The translations under genes were made by a program, and so were the position numbers. The notes below the pieces were generated by a model. The model made no database searches and was not told the origin of the DNA. It saw only the letters and a list, made by a program, of their open reading frames with translations. DNA of 64,000 nt from Cokeromyces recurvatus (Eukaryota; Mucoromycota; Mucoromycetes; Mucorales; Mucoraceae): positions 186,001-250,000 of the forward strand of contig NW_026251387.1 in assembly GCF_025118155.1 (NCBI RefSeq). The letters are read 5' to 3'. This document shows, in pieces, positions 1 through 11,700 of the stretch; within the stretch, counting starts at the first letter, position 1; each line of letters opens with the position of its first letter.

Positions 1-52
1 AGTATTACTGTATGAAAAAAGAAAGAAAAAATAAGCTGCGAAATAAAACATG

Positions 53-79
53 AAAAAAAAAAAAAAAAAAAAAAAAAAA
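53..79. repeat. poly(A) tract
   Basis: An uninterrupted run of 27 A residues lies upstream of the first gene. The rest of 1-284 is pyrimidine-rich and AT-rich, with T-runs at 186-200 and 240-258. I see no gene in it. It is probably the 5' flank and promoter of the TMEM164-like gene. Confidence 0.9.
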
Positions 80-284
80 TTCCGCTCATTGACCAGGATT
101 TGGGGGTAAAGAGGAGTTTTGGATTTACTTGTTTTTATTTGTTACTGTTGTTGTTTTATTATTTAATAAAAGAAAGGAGGCTATTTTTTTTTTTTTTCTT
201 GTTTTCTATTTGTCTTCTTTTTTTTTTTCTTTTACTTTTTCTTTTTTTTTTTTTTTTTGTTCACTATTCCCTCAAGAAGACAGG

Positions 285-1422
285 ATGGTAAACTATCTTT
301 CAGAATTATTGGAACCTTCAATCTCAAAAGTGGAAAGTTGGATTAAGATGATTGCTGCCAATGTTCCAATAGAAACAGATTGGGCACAATCTTCATATGG
401 TTCATGGTATGTCTAAAAAAAATAATAATAATAATAATACTGAAAACAATAAAATGAAGTTTCGATCGAATAATACATATTATTTAGGTACAATCATCCT
501 CGTCAACATGCCTTGGAGCTTATGTTTCTTGCTAGTATCTATATCTTTGCTACGTTTATCTTATTTCGTAGGTTACTTCGACCTGGCACCGAAAATTATA
601 AACTCTTGACACAATTTCGACCTCCCTTTAGAGCATCCTTATCTGAAAGAGGAATGACACTTGCTCTTATTTGTTCATTATTATTAACTTTGACTCATAA
701 AATACTTCGTAATAGAGTGTGGTTTATGCTGCAACCATGTCATATGAGCGGTACATTGCTTTTATTCACATTGGTTTATCCAGACAAGACCTCGCCTATT
801 CCTCATGTATTCTTTAATATGTATTTACATATTCAATGGGGCGCTTTAGCTGCACTTGCTTTTCCTGATCTAAGAGAGCATTCTATGATTGGTGAAACAT
901 TTAATTTTTTCGCCGGTATAAAAAAAAAAGTTATATTATTTGTTCATAATATACATATACAATTAACCTTTATCCATAACATTATATATAGAGCATATAC
1001 TATTACTTGTTGTGCCTATTTACATGATTTATAGTCGTCGATATGTTGTATTACCAAAATCAAAGGAAGTTTTGCTGTTATCTTTCTTTTCTTATGGCTT
1101 TTTCCATACCCCTCTGCTTCATTTAATTTCTCTTATTTCAGGTTTTAATTTAAATTATATGTGGGCACCTCCACCAAGTAAAGTTAGAACACAGCACAAA
1201 AGAGAGAATTATACATTATTCCTAATTTTCTTTTTTTTTTTTTTAGTTAAAATTTTATTGAAGCTTGGACGTTTTTATAGAGTTGTCATGTATGGAGTTG
1301 CATTTGTTTTCAAGTTTGTTACACGATTTATTTGTGTTGAAGCTATTTTAGCATTTATGCCACTTAAAAAGATTCCCGCTGCTGTAGTAGTAGATAATAG
1401 AAAGAAATCGAAAAAGATTTAG
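285..1422 (+). CDS. TMEM164-family multi-pass membrane protein
   Basis: Four exons (285-406, 488-915, 992-1177, 1247-1422) join to 303 codons plus stop. The protein has several hydrophobic membrane segments. It carries the family's 'LQPCHMSG' block (about residue 115), 'GALAALAFPD', 'LLLVVPIY' and 'FNLNYMWAPP', which line up in order with the animal TMEM164 blocks (PCH, GALLALLFP, YVVPIYLL, NLNNMLCP). TMEM164-family proteins are endomembrane proteins. The human member has been reported as an acyltransferase that makes ether phospholipids, and whether that holds in fungi is unknown. The ATG at 285 is chosen because it opens a continuous frame to the first donor and follows a T-rich leader. All introns are 69-81 nt with GT-AG ends and their phases match. 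The family assignment is recognised from motif order; the biochemical role is inferred. Confidence 0.8.
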
Positions 1423-1560
1423 CCCTCATTTTATAAATAAAATAATGATAGTTTATTATTAAGGAAAAAAAAAGAAAATTAAATACACTTGATACAATAT
1501 GTAAGTCGAGGCTCATAATAATAATTCTTCTTCTCAAAAAGTGTTTGAATGTATACATAT

Positions 1561-2135
1561 ATGGCCTTTACTTTATCAATTGGATTTCTTATTTCAGCGA
1601 CTTTGATACTCGGATGTAGAGCTTCAATAGAGTAAGGTTTGCATATATTTATTTATATATGTCTATATTCTTCCTGCTTCTGTCTGTATTATCATTTGCA
1701 AACTACAGAGTAAATGGTTGGACTAAGTTTCAACATGGTATAGTTCAATAAAAAAGAGTGTTTTTTTCTTTTCTGTTCTTTTTACTACTTGAGTAATACT
1801 ATACTTGTATTTCTTGGATTTGATATAAGCAATTGTCTTTCAATATGCAAAGATAGATATACATATACATAGATGTATATTTCTTCGCTATTATTTGCAG
1901 CCTTTTTTTTTTTTTTCTCTTCAAGTTTAAATCTTTGGGCGACGGATAACTTCTTCTCCGATCTAAACTCTCTGTTATTCATTTTGGGTTGATAAGATGA
2001 TGTTATTATTATAGGGTCTACGATGTACAACTTGAAAGATATATAAAATCTAAGCAGCAGGAAGAATTTGTATCACGTTGTGGATGTCAAAGATACGATA
2101 ACAAACTAAATTCAGTCTATGTATACCCACTATAA
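1561..2135 (+). CDS. possible small single-pass membrane peptide gene
   Basis: Exons 1561-1631 and 2015-2135 join in phase (GA|G) to a 63-residue product. It has an N-terminal hydrophobic helix ('LSIGFLISATLILG'), then a charged amphipathic stretch ('YDVQLERYIKSKQQEEFV') and a CxC motif ('RCGCQRYD') before the stop. An in-frame ATG at 1549 would add four residues, and a TGA lies directly upstream of it. The 383-nt intron is long for this window, and a cryptic exon within it cannot be excluded. The gene lies in the 823-nt gap between the TMEM164-like gene and CWC15 on the same strand. I do not recognise the family. The layout of a helix plus a charged tail with paired cysteines recalls small mitochondrial or ER proteins, but that is only a guess. 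Confidence 0.35.
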
Positions 2136-2245
2136 AAAAATAAAAAAATAACGAGTCACGTTTTTTTATTATTATTATTACTAGAATAACAATCTATTTT
2201 TTTTTTTTTTTAATTTATTTATTTATTTGTGAACAATATTAACAA

Positions 2246-3148
2246 ATGGTAAATCAAGTAATTCATTAAATAATTAAAACAAAACTAATTATATATTTCT
2301 TCTTAGACAACTGCCGCTCGTCCTACTTTTGATCCTGCAAGAGGAAACGATAATGCTGCACCTAGTTTTCAATATAGTGCTCGTGATTTAGCTTCACACA
2401 CAAAACTTAAATTTAGACAACCCGGTCAAGGAACAATTGAGGAAATTGGAAGTAGAGAAGAATTATTAGAAGAATTAAGACGAGCTGAAAGAGAATATTA
2501 TGAAGAAAAATCTGGAGGTGCTTCCACTACTCGTATGATTAAACAGCAACAAGAAGAACAACCAAATGAAGAAAAGCAAAGATTAATGGCAGAAGCGGAA
2601 AGGCTAGCAAAACTAGATAAAGATGAAAGTGATAATGAAAGTGATGACGATGGGAGTGGTGGTAGTAGTAGTAGTAGTAGGTAGTGCTCCCTTTATTATT
2701 ATTGGTTTCCGATCTTTACTTATTCCTTGTTTTATAGTGATGACGATGATGATGACGACGATAGTGACGACGATGACAACGCAGCAGAATTATTAGCTAC
2801 TTTACAACGTATACGAAAAGAGCGTGCAGAAGAGAAAGAACGACAAGAACGTGAAGCAAGAGAAGAAGAAGAAGCTGCAAAAGAAGCAGAAGCCATGCGA
2901 GGTAATCCTCTATTAAACATTGGTAATGAAAAGCGTGACTTTAGTGTTAAAAGAAGGTAAGAAAAAAAAAGCATAATCGGTTTATAAAGAGACGCTATAT
3001 TAATAGTTAAACTGAAATCAGATGGGATGATGATGTTATTTTCAAAAACCAAGCAAGAGGACTAGATGATAAACCTAAAAAGAGATTTGTAAATGATATG
3101 TTACGTTCTGATTTCCATAGAAAGTTCCTTCATAAATATATTCATTAA
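2246..3148 (+). CDS. CWC15: Pre-mRNA-splicing factor CWC15 (Cwf15)
   Basis: Four exons (2246-2248, 2307-2680, 2738-2956, 3022-3148) give 240 residues. The first exon is just the ATG, followed directly by the donor GTAAAT. Joining it to 2307 restores the family's N-terminus '[14 protein letters not shown]'. Other family blocks are '[15 protein letters not shown]', a Ser/Asp-rich centre, a Glu/Arg-rich coiled coil, 'GNPLLNI' and the C-terminal signature '[16 protein letters not shown]' plus '[15 protein letters not shown]'. CWC15 belongs to the Prp19/CDC5L (NineTeen) complex and sits in the catalytic spliceosome. The length is normal for the family. The low-complexity GAT/GAC run at the start of exon 3 encodes Asp/Ser repeats. 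The identity is clear from both conserved ends. Confidence 0.95.
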
Positions 3149-3499
3149 ATAAACATGATGGTTAAGAATGGTCTGCTTGTTTCTATAAATTAGGAGGAAG
3201 AAACATGTATTGTACATGAAGATTATTTATTATCATAAAATAAATAGTGAAAAATAAAAAAAAAAGGAAAAATAAAAAAAAAAAAAAAAAAAAAAAACTC
3301 ATCATTACGCACATTAAGCCAGCTTCTCTACCTACATGTACATTAATATAATTAAACCAATCTTTACAATACATCTTTGCTTGTAAATGTACTTTTATGA
3401 ACTACTAGTAATCTTTTCTATATAACAATTTTATTTCATAGATAATATCTTAATAATAATAAACTGTATATCATATTATTTACAATGAAGAAGGCTTTG
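3149..3499. other. intergenic spacer between convergent genes
   Basis: This spacer separates the 3' ends of CWC15 (+) and the arrestin-like gene (-). It is AT-rich and has a run of about 25 A residues near 3273-3297. No gene or RNA is seen. Confidence 0.7.
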
Positions 3500-4735
3500 C
3501 TAATTTGCTGGTATATTTGATATAAAAGATTCATAAGATGGTAATTGACTAGGATCGTATATGGGTAGTGCATCCTCGTATTCAATTACCTTTATAAATT
3601 TGGGTTTTAAATTAGTATCTGATCCTTCTTGTTGAAAGACAGAATAAGCCTCAAGATCACTCGAGCTCTTGATCCCATAGCCTAGAGTACCGATAGTGAT
3701 GGGTATATCATTTAAGCGCACATTATAGTTCCATATTCCACCAAAGAGCCTCTTTTGTTCTACGTTAATTTGAAGTCTATATGAAAAACGAACGAGCCTG
3801 CCATAATCATAAGAAGGTGTAATATCCGCAGGAATAGCTAGTTTTAAATCAGCCTCGCAATAAGAACTTTGTTGATTGTCTAAAGTGTTTATCAACAGTA
3901 ATTTATGGGTTTTAGTTGTAATAACCCGAGTTTGATCACTTATATCATCAAAGGCAACCACATGCATTATCTGAATAAGTTTGAGTTTTATGGATACATA
4001 TGACAGAGATTCAGTACCGCTTATTCTTTTTTTCAAACTTGTTTTGTTATTACTACTGTCTACTCGTATATAAAGAGATAGACTATCATTCGGCACATAG
4101 TCGCACGTATGCATTCTCACCTTGACTGACAAAGGTCCCTTTTGAGCCTCTGCCATGAAGGGTGACTTCAACAGGGTTGTATCGATAAATGGCATGTAAA
4201 GGATAGAAGTAAAGGTACGAATGGGTTGAGATGTGCCCTTGAGTAAAGAAGAAGGTGTGTCCAGAATTGCAATGATTTGATAATCACATTGATAGTTAGG
4301 ATGATTTACAGAAGGAGGAAACTGAATTAAAGGCATCTGAACAATGAAAGGGAAAGAATATTCTGATCTTTTGTTTAGCGTCAAAGCCTGTTCATTGGAT
4401 TCCCAAAGGATATGCTGTACACAAAAAATATTCTCTTTAGTAGCACGTATTATACCAGGAGATATGTCAAATGGTAGAATGGTTTCGAAAGCATGGAAGA
4501 CAAGTCGAACCCTTTTAATAACAAGGTCTAATGATTTTATGTTTAATTTTACATTTCCTATTCAATCGATTTAGATCCAATTCTTCTATTTAGCTTCAAT
4601 TTACTTGTTCCTCCTTTTTTTTTTTTTTTTACCTTGAAATACAGAGCATGGTCCATAAATAGATTTATTGTTAATCGACCAACCAAACTCTGGCAAGAGT
4701 TCAACTGACAGTGAGCAGGTGTTATCTGATAGCAT
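3500..4735 (-). CDS. arrestin-domain trafficking adaptor (ART-like)
   Basis: Two exons (4735-4633 and 4557-3500) join through a 75-nt intron containing a T-run to give 386 residues. The N-terminal part has the beta-strand pattern of arrestin folds: a 'YGPCSVFQG' edge, 'SLDLVIKRVRLVFHAFE', and 'YSFPFIVQMP...FPPS', which is typical of Arrestin_N. A second beta domain follows (Arrestin_C-like, about residues 180-350). The C-terminus holds 'LPIYDPSQLPSYE', a PY-like motif (LPxY rather than strict PPxY) of the kind that recruits Rsp5/NEDD4 ubiquitin ligases. Such proteins select plasma-membrane transporters for ubiquitination and endocytosis. The start at 4735 gives the frame that continues across the intron; another ATG at 4788 opens a different frame that does not. 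The fold is recognised; the cargo is unknown. Confidence 0.75.
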
Positions 4736-4809
4736 TTTATGTATGAAAGAGATATAACGCATTCAATGAAAGCCTTTTTATTCATCATTATGTATCACCT
4801 GTTTACCGC

Positions 4810-4812
<3 letters not shown>

Positions 4813-4871
<59 letters not shown>
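4813..4871. repeat. 59-nt poly(A) tract
   Basis: An uninterrupted A-run lies about 80 nt upstream of the arrestin-like start codon, so it reads as poly(T) on the coding strand. It is the longest perfect homopolymer in the window. Confidence 0.95.
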
Positions 4872-4874
<3 letters not shown>

Positions 4875-5785
4875 TTGCATAGTGCAAAGTTGCTACGCAA
4901 AATTTCGGTATTACCTTGAAAATAAAAAAAATGGTAAGATGTATAAATAAAATAATTACAGTTAAAGATCTTTGATATTGTCTATAGTGATATTAATTTA
5001 TTAGTAGAAACAGATCTATAGAAAATTTTAAATACTTGCAATTAGTCATTTATTGCTATAACAATTGTATAAAACAAATATCAAAACGTACTCAAACTCA
5101 GTTTCTTCTTATCAACTGTCAAAAAGGAAAAGAATAAAAATATTTTAAATTTTTATTGTTATTATGATTGAAATATGTATATGAATGTATGTATAAATAT
5201 TTAGCTTACATCATAGTTTGAACGGTTAAATTAGAGACCAGTCTGAATATAGGTCTAGATCAGTGGTTTAAAGTAATTGAAGATCGCTTATCTTAAGATT
5301 ACACGAAATGCATAAATACATCTTTTTATATATATATATATACATGTATTAAGGTTTTCTAACATTAAAACCGATTGGGACACCATTACAAAAGATACCA
5401 ATATTTATAATAACAATAATAAAAAGAAGGGTTTAAACAGCCGTCGATTTGTAATCATATTGTTTAATATAACTATTACTATCAGTATTCTTAATTTTAA
5501 TATAAAATGTTTAAAACAATCAATTTATGTTCTTCCTTTAAAAACTTGTTTGATCAAGTAGTATAAATGCTACGTTAGACAAGCTGGTAGTAATTCATCT
5601 GTTATTTATTTATGAAATAATATGTATGATGTATAAATTAAAACTACATTGATAATAGGAAATAACAGGAACTTTTAATAGTTATATAAAGATTAAGCAT
5701 AATAAATTTGTTTTATTTTATTTTATTTTATTCAAATAATTTAAACTGTATTGTATATATAAATGAATGGTTAAAGATATAAAAA
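4872..5785. other. AT-rich intergenic region
   Basis: This is the gap between the 5' end of the arrestin-like gene and the 3' end of MDN1, both on the minus strand. It contains short TA repeats near 5328-5342 and a TTTTA repeat near 5711-5732. No coding exon or RNA gene was found. Confidence 0.6.
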
Positions 5786-8700
5786 TTAAGATGAAACAAA
5801 ACTAAAATATTGTCGTAAAGCATCAGATAAGGCTTCAGGAAGAGAATTGATATCACGTAAGATCATAAAATATTGGAAGGGGAATGTTTCTAGATATTGA
5901 TTCATTTGAATAGTATATTTGCCATCTTTGATCACATACTTAACGTTTGTCATATTCAAAATTGAATCCTTTTCTGGCTTGTTATCTACAACAATAAAGA
6001 TAATCATGATTTGTTGTTCCAGAGCACGTCGAACAAGAGTACGAAGTGTTTCGTGGTCCTCGCAAATACCATCTGAGATAATTAATTGTAGTTGCCAAAG
6101 TTCACCATGGCTGGGCCCAGAATGTTTGGCATTCTCAAAAAGTCCAAGTGAAGTCTCAATCAAATTTTTCACATATGTCTTTTGTTGGGCAAAAGTAAAT
6201 TGTTGAATAACTTGAGCACCCGATTCTGCTGTGAAAGGTTGGTCGAAAGGATGTAATAAACGAACACGTTCACCAAAAGATGTAATTGAAATGTCGCCTA
6301 CCTCAAGCTGTGAAAGTGCCTTTGATATAAGGGACAAAGCCTCATATGCAAGTTGAACAGAGTGGGATTCAGACATAGATTTCGAATCATCAACAGATAT
6401 CATAACTTGGTATTGACGTTTACTTGGTTTAGTACGACGTAACCATATTTTATCCTTCTTAAATTGACTTGCGATATAAGGAATAATCTTTTTCATGTTA
6501 AGACGTTTACCGGTACGATAATCACCTTTCAGCTTTGTAGCTAATGTAGGTTCCAATATTAATCGAAGTTGCTCACATAATCCCATAGCAAGATCGTGGG
6601 TTAAATTTTCATATCCCTGCCAAAGTTCACGAGCTTTATTAATATCTCGACCTTCTTCTCTCCAATCAGTTACTTTAGTTTCAAGTTCTTCCCTCATGCG
6701 TTCGATATCCTCTTTTTCAAGAGGTTCACGGGACACAACTGATTCATCCATCGTTAATATTTCAGTCTCATCTATTATTTGCTGCTCAGGTAGTTTCTTA
6801 CTAAGAATAGCACCTTGCATATCTGCTAATCCAGATGTATCAAGTGTATCTCTAGGCAAAGGCATAGTATCCACATCATCTACTTGATCATCAACTTCCA
6901 TATCACCAGATGTTTCTTTAGACTCCTCCTTTTCCTCATCTACAGCACCCATTTTCAAATCTTGTATTTGATCAGGCTGTGCATTGCCCATTGTTTGCAT
7001 ATCATGAGCTTCTTCATCATTTTTGATGTACTCAAATGAGTTATTTTCATTAACCTTTGCATCCTCTGCATCGGGCTTATCAGTCTTATTATCCTCTTCA
7101 GTATTTACATTTTCTTCTTCATTTTCAGCTTCATCATTAAGGTCAGCAAGTCTTCTACGCCATTTTTCAAGAGCATCACCTAGACTTCTTTGAGGGTTAG
7201 ATTGAGGTTCAGTAGCATTCTTTTCTTCATTTTCATCTCCTTGTTCATCCTCATCAGTATCGTCTACTTCATTACTAGCTTGGTTAGCACCACCTTCAGA
7301 TTTACTCTTCTGCTCATTTTTTTCTGTATTTTCATCTTCAGCATCATCGGTGTTGGCAGTATTATCTTCGCCTTCCTTTTTACCAGCTGAACTTCTACTT
7401 TGCTTACCAGATTCTCCTTGCACTCCAAATTGATTATCAGCAGTGGTATCACTATTTGGCTGCTCACGATTTTGTGCTTTGTTTTCTTCATCTCCATCTT
7501 GTTCATCTTCATCAATTTGCCCATTCTTCTTGTTCTGTTCTGAATCGCCAACATTTGGTGCAAGCTCCTCATCTTCTTCTTTTTCCTCATCACTAGGTGT
7601 ATTTTTCTCTTCTTTATCATCTCCTTCTCCAAATTCTGTGTCCACTTCAGCAGATGCATCCACCATTTCTTCATCTTCATCATTCATATTTTGTTCAACG
7701 TCGTCTAAAGCATCATGGAATGGTTCAACATTTTCATCTTCTTCAGCTAGTTGTTCTTCATTCTGTTCAACTTGTTCATCCATATCCATCAGATTATCCA
7801 TATCCTGTCCTTCTTCACCCTCTTCTCCTTCATCATCTCCATCAAGATTCATATCATCAGGTAATTCTAAAGTGTCTGCTTCTGGTATTTCAGCATTTAA
7901 CTGTTCACCAGCCCTGTTTTCAACTTCGTCTTCATTTTCTCCCTCGCCATCAGCCTCTTCTTCTTCTTCATCACCATCTTGATTCTGATCATCCATTTCT
8001 TCATCTCCGTCACCTTCATCTCCATCTGCCTCTTGTTGCTTTTCATTGTTTTCTGATATTTCAGGTTTTTGTCCCTTTGATTCAGGCTGTTGATCATTTT
8101 CTTCCTTGGCAACAATTTCAGATTCCTGTTGTTGTTGTTGTTGGTTGCCTTGATCTTCAACTGTTTTATCGCTTTCTTTAAGATTTTCTTCAGCTTCATC
8201 GCCCCACATTTTATCATCAACTGCGTCTGGATCCATATCATCAACATCACCGATCTGTTCATCAGGTTCTTCTTCATCTGAACTTTCAGAATCTTCTTCA
8301 TCTTTATCTTCATCTTGCTGTTCCATATCCTCAAGGTTACCATCAAAATCATTCTCCATATCCATACCATTCTTTTCTTCTTTAGTATCTTGTTTATCAT
8401 CATTACTACGTTCTTCATTTTGAGTACCTAGGACTTGTTCCTCATCTTCAATTTGTTCACTAACGTCCTTACTACCCTCACCTTCTCCGATACCTGTACC
8501 TGTCATTGTACCATCAGCTTCACCTTCTTCGTCCTCATCATAACCAGCAGGTATACAGAAGCCCTTTGTAATAATAATACTGAAAGAATTAATCAAGCAA
8601 TATGTCAACTTGGCCATGGATTTATGATGAATCACCATTTTACTAAGAGTATGTTGAACAATAAGCATATACTGTTGAAGGAAAGGATATACTTCATGTA

Positions 8701-11700
8701 GTAGATGAGAAATTTCTTGAGTAACAAGATTGTCCTGAGAGGAAGTAATTAAATTATGAGCAATTGTCAAAATCTCAACACAGCGTTTTGAAGCAGCCTC
8801 AAGATGAAGTGCGTTGACAAAATCAAATTGTTTACTATTTTGCACACGAATAAAATCATCACTCATAATTTCGTGTTCTTGTTCCTCTTTTTCTTCTTCA
8901 GTAAGTTCAGATTTCGTTTTTTCTGCAGACAAATTAATTTTCTTTAAATCTTGAACAGACACTAAAGCAGCTTCAATTAAACTATACACCTTTTCACGAA
9001 GATCAATCATTGTTACATTTTTGTTTTGCTCTTCATTTTCTAACATTGTAGAAGGTAAACGAATATTCTCTATATATTGAGTGATAGGGAATAAAACATG
9101 ACTGGCTTCAGGTAAGACTTGCATGATGTTAACAAGGACATTACAGACTGATTTAAGCTTTTCGGTATGAGATTTAATTTGCTCTTCAATATCTGTAGAT
9201 ATTAAGGAAAAATCAAGTCCAGTAGTGCTCTTGGGATAAAGATAGCGTTGAACAAACCAATAATCAATAGTTTTCTGTATTTTTTGAATATCTCGAGAGT
9301 TATCCTGTAGCTCCTTCAACATTTGAAGGTTAATAGGGCTAGCTTGGAGACTAAGAATCTCTACAGCTTCTTTCATAAGTAATGAAAGTTTGTCAATATG
9401 TACTTTATAATTTGTTAGACGACAGCCGATTTGTGCATCATTAACCAAGCTTTGTCCTTCAGAGAAAGAGTCGTATAAGGCAGCAAGTTGTACAGCAGTA
9501 CCCTGGAGGATTTGTATATGTTTTTCAACACGAGCTAATAAATTACGTTCCTTATTGATAAGCGTAAACATATGTTCAGTAGCACTCAGAGAACGTTCAA
9601 CTTCAAGCATAGAAAGATCTTTACTGACGTTTGTATTACTAATTGTTCTTAAATGCGTCATTCTAGCAATACAACGGAAATAGTAATCATTAGCCTTCTT
9701 CCATTGCTCGATCATATCACCATTAACATATGAGTAACTGGATAGCTTTTCCTTTTGAAGATTTTTAGCTATAGTAATATTTTCTAAGTCTGCTACTTGT
9801 TGACCGAAAAGGATAGAATTATCAGAATTTTGTTCCCTCATTTTACCAAGACGTGATTTAAGACCAAGTCGGCGAAGCTCCTTTAAAAAGTCAACTAAAG
9901 CCTTTTTCTTGAGTAATTTTTGATGTTTGACAAGAGATTTGTTTTCTTCAGTCATGACAGATGGTGTTTCTTTCTGGAAGTGCTTGATTTGTTCGATCAT
10001 TTCAGTCATGAAAATTTCTAATGGAAGCTCTTTAATGTCATCGTCAGGAACAAAAATGTCTTTACGACAATAAAGACGCATCCTATCTAGAGTGACATGA
10101 AGATTACTTAAATATTGTTTGACAGAGGGAGCAGAAGACCAATCAAACTTTGAAGTTTGATTAGGTACAGTAAGAGCACCAATCCATAAATTAGGTTGGA
10201 AAAGCTGGTCAACAAGACCACGGTTAATATCCTTAGTATAGCGCTTCTCATCATTATATTGATACATAGCATGTTCTTCATTATAATTTGCAATAACTGT
10301 CAGCATTGAATTATTTAAAACTTCACGATACTTGCGAATACATTTATGAAGCTGTCTATGTGTCTTTGATGCACTCTGTCGAAGAGCATAAATGTTAACA
10401 TCCTTCCATGTCGCGATCTTGACAAAATCCTTCAATTCTTTCTCGATAGGCTTACGTAATTGAGCAAGCATAGTGTTAGCATGTTCTTGGAATTGTGAAT
10501 AATATAGATAGACATTATATAGGATTGCAGCTGTTCTTTCATAATTCAACTTTTCATCAGAAGAAATTGAAAGTTGAGCTTGGATCTTGGTTTGACGATA
10601 GAAACTGTTAATCATCTTGAGACGAGGTTCAAGTTCAATAACCGAAGAAGTTTGAATGAATTGATCGAGAGCACCAAGTAATTCCTGAGTATTCTTTCTA
10701 TTTACTTCTTCGTTATCTACTTCAAAAGAGATATTATTTACAGCATCGTAGAGATGGAACCACCATTTGAAAGCAGCATTCTGATGATATTGTTCCTGAG
10801 CGGCTAAAAGCTTTGGCCAGCAATTAAGTTCCAATTGTCTCCAACTGACGATTAAACTTATAAGCTCCTCACGTTGATCTTTCAATGAAACGTGTTTGGC
10901 AGCATAAGCTTCCCAATCTTCAGATTTTTGTAATAAAAGTTCTACGCCAGTCAAAAACTTAGCAATAGGCGATAAAATAGAAAATGCCAAAATACGATCA
11001 CAAATAACAACCAATTGCTCTAAAATAGCATGTTCCGGCCATTGTTCAGAAAGTTGCAAGACACGAGCCTTAAAGCGATTGATAATAGGTTCGACACGTT
11101 TAGCTTCACTCACATTTTCGCTTTGATAGAAATCGTAAATATCATCACTAGTTACTCCGAAAGAATTTTCAGATTGAAGACGATTGATAGTTAATGAAGT
11201 AGCACGAAGATGACCGGCATTATAAGCACAATCCATATAATCAGTAAAAGTAGAATTCGTCATAGAAGCAAGCTTGCTAGCAGCGGCATAGGATTGAATA
11301 GCTTCGCGATCCCAAGATTTTTCAATACGGGAACATATATCATGGCTATAGGTTTCAAAGAAGAATCTATGAAGATGTCCAATACGATAAATATCCTCTT
11401 CATCTAATACAGAAGTCTCCTCAACCTTAGTAGGAGTAGTGGTCTTCTTAGGTTGATCATTATCCTCGATATTTAAGTCAGCAAAGTCTTCATTGAAATC
11501 AGCAAAAATTTTTCTTAAATCTTCTGCTTCAAGTTCTTCATCAGTAGGAGGCTCATACTTTTTAGCACGTGTCTTGAAGAGAGCTTCTTTCTCTGCATCC
11601 ATTTTTTGTTTATACTCTTCAGCAGACTTCCAAACCTGAATAATTTCGCTGAATAATAAATTAACAGAGATAAGATCGACTGCCTTCATAAATCCATTAG

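Noticed and set aside
1696..1740. Possible middle exon between 1631 and 2015 in the small candidate gene.
   Set aside because: It has an acceptor- and donor-like sequence but its exit phase does not match the acceptor at 2014, whereas direct joining of the two outer exons does.
4558..4788. Alternative start at 4788 for the arrestin-like gene.
   Set aside because: That frame does not continue across the intron, whereas the ATG at 4735 in the overlapping frame gives 'YGPCSVFQG' joined in phase to the arrestin fold.
7190..8701. Several long open frames in the other frames and on the opposite strand over the MDN1 C-terminal third.
   Set aside because: They are by-products of the GAA/GAT-rich codons of the acidic domain and encode low-complexity Ser/His/Lys strings with no start context or homology.
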